NCBI GenBank assembly: GCA_030042765.1
Contig: JASHZA010000209.1
Location: 1 to 5,619 of the forward strand
Origin: Candidatus Binataceae bacterium
GTDB lineage: Bacteria; Desulfobacterota; Binatia; Binatales; Binataceae
Direction of reading: 5' to 3'
DNA length: 5,619 nucleotides
Position 1 is the first letter of the stretch. The number at the start of each line of letters is the position of its first letter. Below are positions 1 to 5,619 of the stretch, in pieces. Below the pieces are notes generated by a model. That model saw nothing but the letters and a program-made list of their open reading frames with translations, did not search any database and was not told the origin of the DNA. The translations under genes and the position numbers were made by a program.

Positions 1-2455
1 TGCCGCGGCTGCGGCCGGTGCAGCCGCATCCGTTACCGAAACCGCTGCGTCAGCGCACGTGCGCGAGCCCGAGGCTCCGCAGGCTCGCCCCGCGGTTACT
101 GCGCACGCCGCGCCGCCGGCAGCTTCGGCTGCGCCATCGCGTCCGGGCGTGACGGAAAGACATATGGGCGAAGCGCGCCGCGCTGCACCGGCAGGTCCGG
201 TGCGACGGGTCGAGCAGCGCCCCGGAGAAGCTGTCACGCCGGGGCGTGCGATTAATCTGACGCGCGCCGAGCATGCCGCGGCGCCCGCGCTTGACGACGG
301 TCCGCGCGGTCCCAAGGTGCTCGGCAAAATCGATTTGCGCAGGCCAGCGCCGGCACCGCGTCCAGCGGCACCGTCCGGTCAACGGCCGGCGGTTCCGTCG
401 CGGCCCGCGGAGCGACGCTTTGGCGCGCCGCCTCCGGCTCCGATGCCGCAAGCGTTTGGGCCGCCACCGCCCGAGGCAGCCAAGCCAGGCGCGCGCGTAA
501 TCAAGAAAAAGAAAGTCGTCAAGAAAGGTACCACAGACTCGACCGCTGAGCGCGAGATGCGTGGGATGCGCGTGCCGAAGAAACGCCGCGCATTACCGGG
601 CAAGGAGCAGCGCAAGACCGAGATCACGACGCCGAAAGCCTCGAAGCGAGTCCTCCGGATCACCGAAGGTGTGACGGTTGGCGACCTTGCACGCAATATG
701 GGAGTCAAAGCCGCCGAGATAATCAAGAAGTTGATGGATCTCGGTGTGATGTCGACGCTCAACCAGGTGCTTGATGCCGATACGGCTACCCTCGTCGCCA
801 GCGAGTTCGGCTATAGCGTCGAGAACGTGGCCTTCGACGTCGAGTCCGCGATTGAGCCGGGCGAGGAAACGGTCCAGGGCGAGGCGGTAACGCGCCCACC
901 GGTAGTAACCGTGATGGGTCATGTCGACCACGGCAAGACCTCTTTGCTAGATGCGATTCGTCATACCGATGTGACGGCGCGCGAATTTGGCGGAATCACG
1001 CAGCATATCGGCGCCTACAAGGTCGACGTCCATGGCCGCGGCGTCAGTTTCGTTGATACCCCCGGCCATGAAGCGTTTACCGCGATGCGCGCGCGCGGCG
1101 CCAAGGTCACCGATATCGTGGTGCTGGTAGTGGCGGCAGACGAAGGCGTGATGCCGCAGACGGTCGAGGCGCTGAACCACGCGCGCGCGGCCGGTGTGCC
1201 GATAATTGTCGCGCTGAACAAGATCGACCGGCCCGAAGCCAACATCGATAGGGTCAAACAGCAACTCACCGAGCAGGGGCTGATTCCCGAGGACTACGGC
1301 GGCGACACCATTGTAGTACCGGTGTCGGCGCGCACGGGCGAGGGGGTCGAGCGGCTGCTCGAGATGATTTTGCTGCAAGCCGACGTGATGGAACTGAAGG
1401 CGAATGCGGACAAAGTCGCGCGCGGCACGGTGGTGGAATCGCAACTCGATCGCGGCCGCGGCCCGGTTGCGACGGTGTTGATCCAGGAAGGGACGTTGCG
1501 GCAGGGCGACGCGTTCGTTTGCGGCACCAGCTACGGGCGAGTGCGCGCAATGCAGGACCATCTGGGGCAGCGCGTGACCGAGGCCGGTCCGTCGACTCCG
1601 GTCGAGATTTTCGGACTGTCCAGCGTGCCCGAGCCGGGCACCGCGTTTACCGCCGTTACGGAGGAATCCAAGGCGCGGCAGGTCGCAGAGTTCCGGCGGT
1701 CCAAGCTTCGCGAGGGCGTGTTGCAAAAAACCAGCCGCGTCTCGCTGGAGGATTTGAGCGAGCGGATGGCGGCAGGTGAAGTTAAAGAACTGCGGGTCAT
1801 CGTTAAGGGCGATGTCAATGGTTCGGTCGAGGCGCTGGCCGACTCACTCGGACGGCTATCAACCGCGGAGGTCAAACTCGATCTGATCCACAGGTCGGTA
1901 GGCGCGATTTCCGAGACCGACGTGACATTGGCGTCGGCCTCGAGGGCGATAATCATCGGATTTAACGTCAGGCCGGAACCGAAGGCCGCCCAGCTAGCCG
2001 AAAAAGAGGGCGTGGATGTACGCCTTTACACGATTATTTACGAGGCGATAAACGATATCCGCGAGGCAATGGAGGGTCTGCTCGCACCCACCTATCGCGA
2101 GAAGGCGCTCGGCCGGGCCGAAGTACGCCAGACCTTCGTGGTGCAGGGCAACACGGTGGCAGGCGCGATGGTGACCGACGGGAAGATTGCCCGCAGCGCG
2201 CGCGCACGCCTGGTGCGCGACGGACGTGTTGTGTGGGAAGGCAAGATCGCTTCGTTGCGGCGCTTCAAGGATGACGTGCGCGAAGTTCAGTCGGGTTATG
2301 AATGCGGTATCGGGCTGGAGAACTTCAACGATCTAAAGCCCGGTGACGTGATCGAGAACTTCGAGATGGAGGCGGTGCTGCGCAAGCTCGGTGCACCCAA
2401 GCCCGAGCAGGCGCGCGGCGCAGGTGGCGGGGTGGAAAAACAGCTTCAACCTTGA
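1..2455 (+). CDS. infB: Translation initiation factor IF2 (5' partial)
   Basis: GTPase that places initiator fMet-tRNA on the 30S subunit and promotes 70S joining in the cytoplasm. The reading frame is open from base 2, so the true start lies upstream; a GTG at 59 is only the first start-like codon in view, and residues are numbered from it. Residues 1-145 are an Ala/Pro/Arg-rich tail, then a Lys-rich patch at 148-157. The IF2 N domain is about 198-256. The GTPase domain has the P-loop GHVDHGKT (287-294), switch I GGITQH, switch II DTPGHE (333-338), NKID (387-390) and SAR (423-425), all intact. Domain II and the two C-terminal domains follow, including the [10 protein letters not shown] and VRPEP segments. 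A roughly 20-residue tail rich in Gly, Glu and Gln follows the usual end. It is the first gene in view of an infB–ylxP–rbfA–truB cluster; nusA would be expected upstream. Identification is certain; only the N-terminus is unknown. Confidence 0.98.
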   Translation, partial: AAAAAGAAASVTETAASAHVREPEAPQARPAVTAHAAPPAASAAPSRPGVTERHMGEARRAAPAGPVRRVEQRPGEAVTPGRAINLTRAEHAAAPALDDGPRGPKVLGKIDLRRPAPAPRPAAPSGQRPAVPSRPAERRFGAPPPAPMPQAFGPPPPEAAKPGARVIKKKKVVKKGTTDSTAEREMRGMRVPKKRRALPGKEQRKTEITTPKASKRVLRITEGVTVGDLARNMGVKAAEIIKKLMDLGVMSTLNQVLDADTATLVASEFGYSVENVAFDVESAIEPGEETVQGEAVTRPPVVTVMGHVDHGKTSLLDAIRHTDVTAREFGGITQHIGAYKVDVHGRGVSFVDTPGHEAFTAMRARGAKVTDIVVLVVAADEGVMPQTVEALNHARAAGVPIIVALNKIDRPEANIDRVKQQLTEQGLIPEDYGGDTIVVPVSARTGEGVERLLEMILLQADVMELKANADKVARGTVVESQLDRGRGPVATVLIQEGTLRQGDAFVCGTSYGRVRAMQDHLGQRVTEAGPSTPVEIFGLSSVPEPGTAFTAVTEESKARQVAEFRRSKLREGVLQKTSRVSLEDLSERMAAGEVKELRVIVKGDVNGSVEALADSLGRLSTAEVKLDLIHRSVGAISETDVTLASASRAIIIGFNVRPEPKAAQLAEKEGVDVRLYTIIYEAINDIREAMEGLLAPTYREKALGRAEVRQTFVVQGNTVAGAMVTDGKIARSARARLVRDGRVVWEGKIASLRRFKDDVREVQSGYECGIGLENFNDLKPGDVIENFEMEAVLRKLGAPKPEQARGAGGGVEKQLQP
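59..490 (+). other. Low-complexity Ala/Pro/Arg-rich N-terminal region of IF2
   Basis: The encoded segment is dominated by Ala, Pro, Arg and Gly with no recognisable fold, and ends just before the lysine cluster IKKKKVVKK at 500-526. IF2 proteins commonly carry a variable, probably disordered tail before the conserved N domain, so this is expected. The tail also continues upstream to the window start. It has no clear tandem repeat; the same residue types recur without a fixed period. Confidence 0.7.
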
Positions 2456-2457
2456 GG

Positions 2458-2475
2458 CGAGGCGACCGAGCCTCG
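2458..2475 (+). other. Small hairpin just after the infB stop
   Basis: CGAGGC (2458-2463) pairs with GCCTCG (2470-2475) around a six-base loop, starting three bases after the infB stop codon. It is six base pairs, GC-rich and not followed by a T run, so it does not qualify as an intrinsic terminator. It could protect a processed 3' end or be chance in GC-rich DNA. Confidence 0.3.
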
Positions 2476-2557
2476 GCCGCGGGATATGCGCCGGTGAGGC
2501 ATGGCGGTGGTCGCGACACCGCTCGTGCGGGCTGATGCAAGGGGCGCGTGTTCATTC

Positions 2558-2564
2558 GGGAGGA
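2558..2564 (+). promoter_or_regulatory. Ribosome binding site of the DUF503 gene
   Basis: GGGAGGA lies nine bases before the ATG at 2574. It is the strongest Shine-Dalgarno match in the window and decides the start: the same frame stays open back to 2391 inside infB, but only this ATG has a good site and begins at the family's usual N-terminus (MVVGVMRL). Confidence 0.8.
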
Positions 2565-2573
2565 CCCAGCAAA

Positions 2574-2861
2574 ATGGTCGTCGGCGTCATGCGGCTTACC
2601 CTGTTTTTGCCGGAGAACCATTCGCTCAAAGGTAAGCGCCAGGTGCTGCGCGCGATCAAAGATCGCGTGCGGAACAAGTTCAACGTGTCGATCACGGAGT
2701 CGGATGGCCACGACATGTGGCAGCGGGCCGAGCTTGGAATCTGCCAGGTCGGGAGCGATCGCGCTTTCGTCGATTCGGCGCTGCGTGAAGTCGTCAACTT
2801 TATCGACGCGCTCGGCCTCGCTCCGTTGGGCGAGGAAGTTCTCGAGATTCTGAATTACTGA
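2574..2861 (+). CDS. ylxP: DUF503 / YlxP family protein
   Basis: A 95-residue protein of the DUF503 family, known in Bacillus as YlxP. The start MVVGVMRLTLFLP, the SLKGKRQVLRAIKDRVRNKFNVS helix region (residues about 17-39), the central DMWQRAELGI strand and the ending EEVLEIL fit the family well, and the length is normal. No signal peptide or membrane segment is present, so it is probably cytosolic. Its role is not firmly established; its steady position between infB and rbfA suggests work with the ribosome or translation, which is inference. It lies 118 bases after infB and 88 bases before rbfA, on the same strand, and is probably cotranscribed. The ATG was chosen over an upstream extension into infB because of the GGGAGGA site. 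Family assignment is strong; the symbol is borrowed from Bacillus. Confidence 0.9.
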   Translation: MVVGVMRLTLFLPENHSLKGKRQVLRAIKDRVRNKFNVSITESDGHDMWQRAELGICQVGSDRAFVDSALREVVNFIDALGLAPLGEEVLEILNY

Positions 2862-2938
2862 GTTTCGTGCGCGCGCTGCGTGCATACCGGCCGGCCGCGC
2901 CTGTGTGGACGTCTTTCGCGCGTGGCGTGCACGACCGT

Positions 2939-2942
2939 AGGA
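2939..2942 (+). promoter_or_regulatory. Ribosome binding site of rbfA
   Basis: AGGA within TAGGAT sits seven bases before the ATG at 2950. It is a short but well-placed Shine-Dalgarno match and supports that start. The preceding 75 bases of spacer are GC-rich and show no clear promoter or terminator. Confidence 0.55.
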
Positions 2943-2949
2943 TTGCTTT

Positions 2950-3306
2950 ATGGCTGAGAGCGACGGCAGGCGGCCCGGACGGGTCGCCGAAATGGTGTTG
3001 CGTGAACTTTCGCAGATGTTGCTGCGCGACCTGAAGGACCCGCGCCTGCGCGGCGTCACACTCACTGCAGTGCGGATGACAGATGACCTGCGTCATGGGC
3101 GGGTGCTTTTTTCCCATCTGGAGGGACGCGCGCGCGCTCCCGAAGCGGTGCGCGGCTTTCGCAGCGCCAGCGGCTTTATCCGCCGCCAGATCGGGCGGGC
3201 ACTAGGTTTGCGCTACACTCCAGAACTGGACTTCGAGTTTGATCCCGGTCCCGAGAGCGCGGCGCGGATCGGCGCGCTTTTGCGCGAGGTCCGCCCTAAG
3301 GACTAG
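2950..3306 (+). CDS. rbfA: 30S ribosome-binding factor A
   Basis: A 118-residue protein that binds the immature 30S subunit and helps late 16S rRNA maturation, including the 5' helix region; it matters most in the cold in species studied. Family features are clear: RRPGRVAEMVLREL at the N-terminus, the hallmark LKDPRLRGVTLTAV (residues 28-41), the DDLRHGRVLFS strand (45-55), the kinked-helix A-x-G motif ASG (73-75) of its KH-like fold, and LRYTPELDFEFD (87-98). The length is close to the family norm, with no long C-terminal extension. The ATG is preceded by AGGA at a suitable distance. It lies between the DUF503 gene and truB, the usual setting. Its stop TAG is in the same frame as truB, which begins 57 bases later. 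I see nothing missing or broken. Confidence 0.96.
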   Translation: MAESDGRRPGRVAEMVLRELSQMLLRDLKDPRLRGVTLTAVRMTDDLRHGRVLFSHLEGRARAPEAVRGFRSASGFIRRQIGRALGLRYTPELDFEFDPGPESAARIGALLREVRPKD

Positions 3307-3341
3307 GGCGAGAACGCTCTTCCGCCGCATCGTTCGCCGCG

Positions 3342-3347
3342 TATACT
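3342..3347 (+). promoter_or_regulatory. Possible -10 element before truB
   Basis: TATACT in the rbfA–truB gap is a 5 of 6 match to the sigma70 -10 consensus in otherwise GC-rich DNA. No convincing -35 lies 16-18 bases upstream (best is TTCCGC at 3320-3325) and there is no extended -10 TGn. If used, transcription would begin about ten bases before the truB ATG, giving an almost leaderless message. Speculative. Confidence 0.25.
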
Positions 3348-3363
3348 GCGCCCTGAATTCCTT

Positions 3364-4260
3364 ATGGACGGAATCATTATTATCGACAAGCCGAGCGGCC
3401 CGACCTCTGCGGAAATTGTGCGCCGAGTCAAATCGCGGCTCGGCAAGCGGGCGCGCGTTGGCCACCTCGGCACGCTCGATCCTTTCGCCACGGGCGTGCT
3501 CCCGGTGCTCATTGGCGAGGGTACGAAGCTCGCGCCGTTTCTGCAGGAAGGGGAGAAAGAATACCAGGGCCTGATCGCGCTCGGCGTAGAGACCGATACC
3601 CTTGACCGCACAGGCGGGGTGGTACGTACCGCCCCTCTGCCCGCACTCAACGCGGACCGGTTGGCGGAGCTGGCGGCGCAGTTCACCGGGGAGATCGAGC
3701 AGACACCACCGATCTTCTCGGCGATTAAACGCGAGGGCACGCCACTTTACCGGTTGGCGCGTCGCGGAGGGGAGGTCGAACCACCGCCGCCACGCCGGGT
3801 GAGGATAGTGCGGCTGGAACTGGGCGTGGCCGATGCGAGCACGCTCTGTTTCAGTGTCTTATGCTCGCCGGGGATGTATGTGCGCTCGCTCGCCCGCGAT
3901 ATCGGCGTTGCCCTGGGCAGCGCTGCCCATTTGGCGGAGCTGCGGCGCGTGCGCAGCGGAAGCTTCACGATCGCGCAGGCACAGCCGCTCGACCGAGTAA
4001 TCGCGGCGATGGAAGCGGGCACCGACCCAGGTCTGATTGGCCTTCGGCAAGCCATATTGGATGCGCCGGAGGTAGAAGTTGACGCCGCAACCGAACGGCG
4101 GCTGCGCCACGGCGATTCCCGCGCACTCGACGGGCTGGCGCCGCCCGGCGCGAAATTGTTCAAGGTGATCGCCCGGGGCGAACTGGCTGCCATCGCGAAT
4201 ACTACCTCGCGCGTCACCGCGACTATCGCTCGCATCTTCGGCGACGGGGCCGCCCTCTAA
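3364..4260 (+). CDS. truB: tRNA pseudouridine-55 synthase
   Basis: Converts uridine 55 in the T loop of tRNAs to pseudouridine. The 298-residue length is normal. Motifs seen: GIIIIDKPSGPTS (residues 3-15); GHLGTLDPFATGVLPV (33-48) with the catalytic aspartate D39; KEYQG with the active-site tyrosine Y67; QTPPIFSAIKREGTPLY (113-129) with K122; CSPGMYVRSLARDIG (167-181) with the conserved R174; then AHLAELRR. The last 75 or so residues form a smaller C-terminal domain of the PUA-like/TruB_C kind. No other ATG, GTG or TTG exists in frame between the rbfA stop and this ATG, so the start is fixed, yet no Shine-Dalgarno sequence is visible before it (CCTGAATTCCTT). It may be translated by reinitiation after rbfA, or from a short leader. 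The catalytic set is complete and I expect an active enzyme. Confidence 0.97.
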   Translation: MDGIIIIDKPSGPTSAEIVRRVKSRLGKRARVGHLGTLDPFATGVLPVLIGEGTKLAPFLQEGEKEYQGLIALGVETDTLDRTGGVVRTAPLPALNADRLAELAAQFTGEIEQTPPIFSAIKREGTPLYRLARRGGEVEPPPPRRVRIVRLELGVADASTLCFSVLCSPGMYVRSLARDIGVALGSAAHLAELRRVRSGSFTIAQAQPLDRVIAAMEAGTDPGLIGLRQAILDAPEVEVDAATERRLRHGDSRALDGLAPPGAKLFKVIARGELAAIANTTSRVTATIARIFGDGAAL

Positions 4261-4336
4261 TCTGCTCTGTGGGTCTGGTAGGGTCGGCGTCGCCTTTACC
4301 TACATCAAACTAACCAATCCTGTGTTATGACATGAG

Positions 4337-4365
4337 TTGTGAGGTTTGGATCGGCAGGATAAAAT
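4337..4365 (+). promoter_or_regulatory. Sigma70-type promoter for ptsP
   Basis: TTGTGA (4337-4342) and TAAAAT (4360-4365) are separated by exactly 17 bases. They match the TTGACA and TATAAT consensus at 4 and 5 of 6 positions. They lie in the most AT-rich stretch of the window, between the truB stop and the ptsP ATG at 4388. The predicted start of transcription is near 4372, leaving a leader of about 16 bases. This suggests ptsP is transcribed independently of the translation cluster, though readthrough from truB is not excluded because I find no good terminator between them. Confidence 0.55.
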
Positions 4366-4377
4366 AAAACCGCTCCC

Positions 4378-4382
4378 AGAAG
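4378..4382 (+). promoter_or_regulatory. Weak ribosome binding site of ptsP
   Basis: AGAAG lies five bases before the ATG at 4388, a poor but plausible Shine-Dalgarno match. A TTG at 4346 would add 14 residues but has no properly spaced site and would sit upstream of the predicted -10 element, so the ATG is preferred. Confidence 0.4.
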
Positions 4383-4387
4383 TAACC

Positions 4388-5619
4388 ATGGCCGCTAACC
4401 GAGACCGACTCGCGCTGATCGAAGAGATCTCCTCGATTGGCGGCGAAGCTTCCACCGAACTGCGCGAAACGCTCGATCGGATCGTGACGACGATTGCGTC
4501 CGGGATGGAGGTCGAGGTCTGTTCGATCTACCTGGTCGATCCGCAGCGCGAACGACTCGTCCTGCGCGCAACCGTGGGTCTCGAGCGTGATTCTGTGGGC
4601 CGGGTGTCGATGCGTGTCAATGAGGGGCTTGTTGGCCTGGCGATCGAATCGACCGAGCCGGTGTTGGTCGAAGACGCGATGAGCCATCCGCGTTACAAGT
4701 ATTTTCCCGAAACCGGCGAGGAACGCTACCATACGTTTCTTGCGGTTGCGATTCAGGAAGGGCGACTCACGCCGATCGGTGTGCTGGTGGTGCAAACGCT
4801 GCGCCGGCGCAAATTCGGCAAGGCGGAGGTTCGGCTGCTGCGGACAGCGGCCGCCCAGGTTGGCCAGATCCTGTCGCGCTTCCAATTGCGTGAGACGCTG
4901 GCGACCAAGGAGAAGGAGCGCGACGAGTACCGGCGGAGGATGATCGAGGCCAACCGCCAACTCAAAGGCTACGAAAAAGTCGGCGGCACCACGCGCGTTG
5001 CGGCTCCCGTCAAAATGCGGCGGCCGCGGCTAGTGGGTCTGCCCGCCGCCCCCGGATTCGCGCACGGAGCGGCGCATGTTGTCGGCACCTTCCTCAGCAC
5101 GATCGACCGCAACCTCCGGGCGCGCGACCCCAAGCCCGAATTGAAGCGTCTCGAGGAGGCGCTGGTCCGATCGCGCGGCGAACTGGCGGCGCTGAAGATG
5201 AGGATGTCGCCGTTGATGCCGGAAGGCGAACTCAAGATCTTCGATGGCCACCGGCTGATTCTGGAGGACGAAGAATTCGTCGCGCGTATCCGCGAAGCGA
5301 TCATCGCGGGTTATGCTGCGGAGAGTGCGCTTTTTCGCGTGATCGATGAACTCGGCGCGCAGATGCTTGCGGTGGCGGACGGCTACCTGCGCGAGCGTGC
5401 GACCGACTTTCGCGACGTCGGCCATCGCGTGCTGCGCCATCTGCGCCAGGACGAGCGCGGCGCCGCGTTCGCCAGACCGACGATTTTAATCGCCGAGGAG
5501 CTCACACTCTCGCAAATGACGCTGGTATCGCACGAGAACCTTGCGGGTATTGCGTTGCAATCGGGCGGGGTGACGTCACATGCGGCGATTCTGGCGCGCG
5601 CGTTCGAGATTCCGACCGT
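4388..5619 (+). CDS. ptsP: PEP-protein phosphotransferase with GAF domain, EI-Ntr (3' partial)
   Basis: First enzyme of the nitrogen PTS: it takes phosphate from phosphoenolpyruvate onto its own histidine and passes it to an HPr-like protein (NPr), in the cytosol. The 410 visible residues hold a GAF domain (about 20-165), with the PtsP-type segment HPRYKYFPETGEERYHTF (100-117); a charged, probably coiled-coil helix (about 165-195); and the enzyme I N-terminal domain from LVGLPAAPGFAHG (215-227). Enzyme I marks include IFDGHRLILEDEEF (284-297), YLRERATDFRDVGHRVL (333-349) and GGVTSHAAILAR (393-404) with the phosphoryl-accepting H398. The PEP-binding barrel, expected to add some 350-400 residues, lies beyond the window. 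In the GAF core FLAVAI replaces the more usual FLGVPI, a mild variation. The GAF and Ntr architecture separates it from sugar-type PtsI; in studied relatives the GAF domain senses glutamine or 2-oxoglutarate. It probably has its own promoter. Confidence 0.93.
   Translation, partial: MAANRDRLALIEEISSIGGEASTELRETLDRIVTTIASGMEVEVCSIYLVDPQRERLVLRATVGLERDSVGRVSMRVNEGLVGLAIESTEPVLVEDAMSHPRYKYFPETGEERYHTFLAVAIQEGRLTPIGVLVVQTLRRRKFGKAEVRLLRTAAAQVGQILSRFQLRETLATKEKERDEYRRRMIEANRQLKGYEKVGGTTRVAAPVKMRRPRLVGLPAAPGFAHGAAHVVGTFLSTIDRNLRARDPKPELKRLEEALVRSRGELAALKMRMSPLMPEGELKIFDGHRLILEDEEFVARIREAIIAGYAAESALFRVIDELGAQMLAVADGYLRERATDFRDVGHRVLRHLRQDERGAAFARPTILIAEELTLSQMTLVSHENLAGIALQSGGVTSHAAILARAFEIPT

Noticed and set aside
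947..1726. 259-residue minus-strand open frame inside infB
   Set aside because: It lies wholly opposite the conserved GTPase and domain II coding sequence; the product is His/Arg/Leu-rich with no recognisable motif, as expected for an antisense frame in GC-rich DNA.
2391..2573. N-terminal extension of the DUF503 protein into infB
   Set aside because: It would overlap the infB end by 65 bases, adds an Arg/Ser-rich segment unlike the family, and ignores the strong GGGAGGA site before the ATG at 2574.
2891..2933. GC-rich palindromes in the DUF503–rbfA spacer (CCGGCCGG, CGTGCACG)
   Set aside because: Short self-complementary words are expected by chance at this GC content and form no long stem or repeated operator.
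2325..3065. 246-residue minus-strand open frame spanning the end of infB, the DUF503 gene and the start of rbfA
   Set aside because: It overlaps three well-supported plus-strand genes, is very Arg/Ala/Pro-rich, and shows no family resemblance or ribosome binding site support.
4278..4303. Possible terminator after truB (GTAGG pairing with CCTAC, with a small inner GGC/GCC stem)
   Set aside because: The stem is short and interrupted and no T run follows, so it is not a credible intrinsic terminator.
4346..4387. TTG at 4346 as the ptsP start
   Set aside because: Its only AG-rich stretch is immediately adjacent rather than spaced, and it lies upstream of the predicted -10 element; the added residues do not resemble the family.
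4325..4960. 211-residue minus-strand open frame opposite the ptsP GAF region
   Set aside because: The plus-strand frame encodes a clear GAF and enzyme I protein; the antisense product has no recognisable domain and is rich in His, Arg and Gln.

Overview
This window is a stretch of high-GC bacterial chromosome with every gene on the plus strand. It covers the downstream half of the conserved nusA–infB translation and ribosome-maturation cluster, followed by the start of a nitrogen-type phosphotransferase gene. In order it holds infB (initiation factor IF2, 5' end missing), a DUF503/YlxP-family small protein, rbfA (30S maturation factor), truB (tRNA pseudouridine-55 synthase) and ptsP (PEP-protein phosphotransferase with an N-terminal GAF domain, 3' end missing). 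There are no tRNAs or rRNAs, no mobile elements, no CRISPR array and no broken genes. The longest gap between genes is about 127 bases.

The organism looks like a GC-rich member of the former Deltaproteobacteria or a neighbouring phylum (Myxococcota, Desulfobacterota or Binatota type). The basis is the DUF503 gene between infB and rbfA, the IF2 segment following the lysine-rich patch ([19 protein letters not shown]), which resembles IF2 of that group as I remember it, and the GAF-bearing PtsP. This is inference from gene order and recalled family features, not a database match.

Region by region: 1-2455 is IF2, with a long Ala/Pro-rich N-terminal tail, the IF2 N domain, an intact GTPase domain and complete C-terminal domains. 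Bases 2456-2573 are a spacer with a small hairpin next to the infB stop and a good ribosome binding site before the DUF503 gene (2574-2861). A spacer of 88 bases leads to rbfA (2950-3306). A 57-base stop-free gap in the same frame then leads to truB (3364-4260), which lacks a visible Shine-Dalgarno sequence. Bases 4261-4387 are noticeably more AT-rich and carry a good sigma70-type promoter (TTGTGA, 17-base spacer, TAAAAT) just before ptsP (4388 to the window end).

The first four genes act together: IF2 loads initiator tRNA, RbfA helps finish the 30S subunit, TruB modifies tRNAs, and the DUF503 protein is a conserved partner of unclear role. PtsP begins a separate functional unit, the nitrogen PTS cascade, and probably has its own promoter. 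I see ordinary housekeeping genes and no convincing sign of an undescribed system. The points worth a second look are the truB–ptsP junction, the unusual truB start, and the conserved but poorly understood DUF503 gene.
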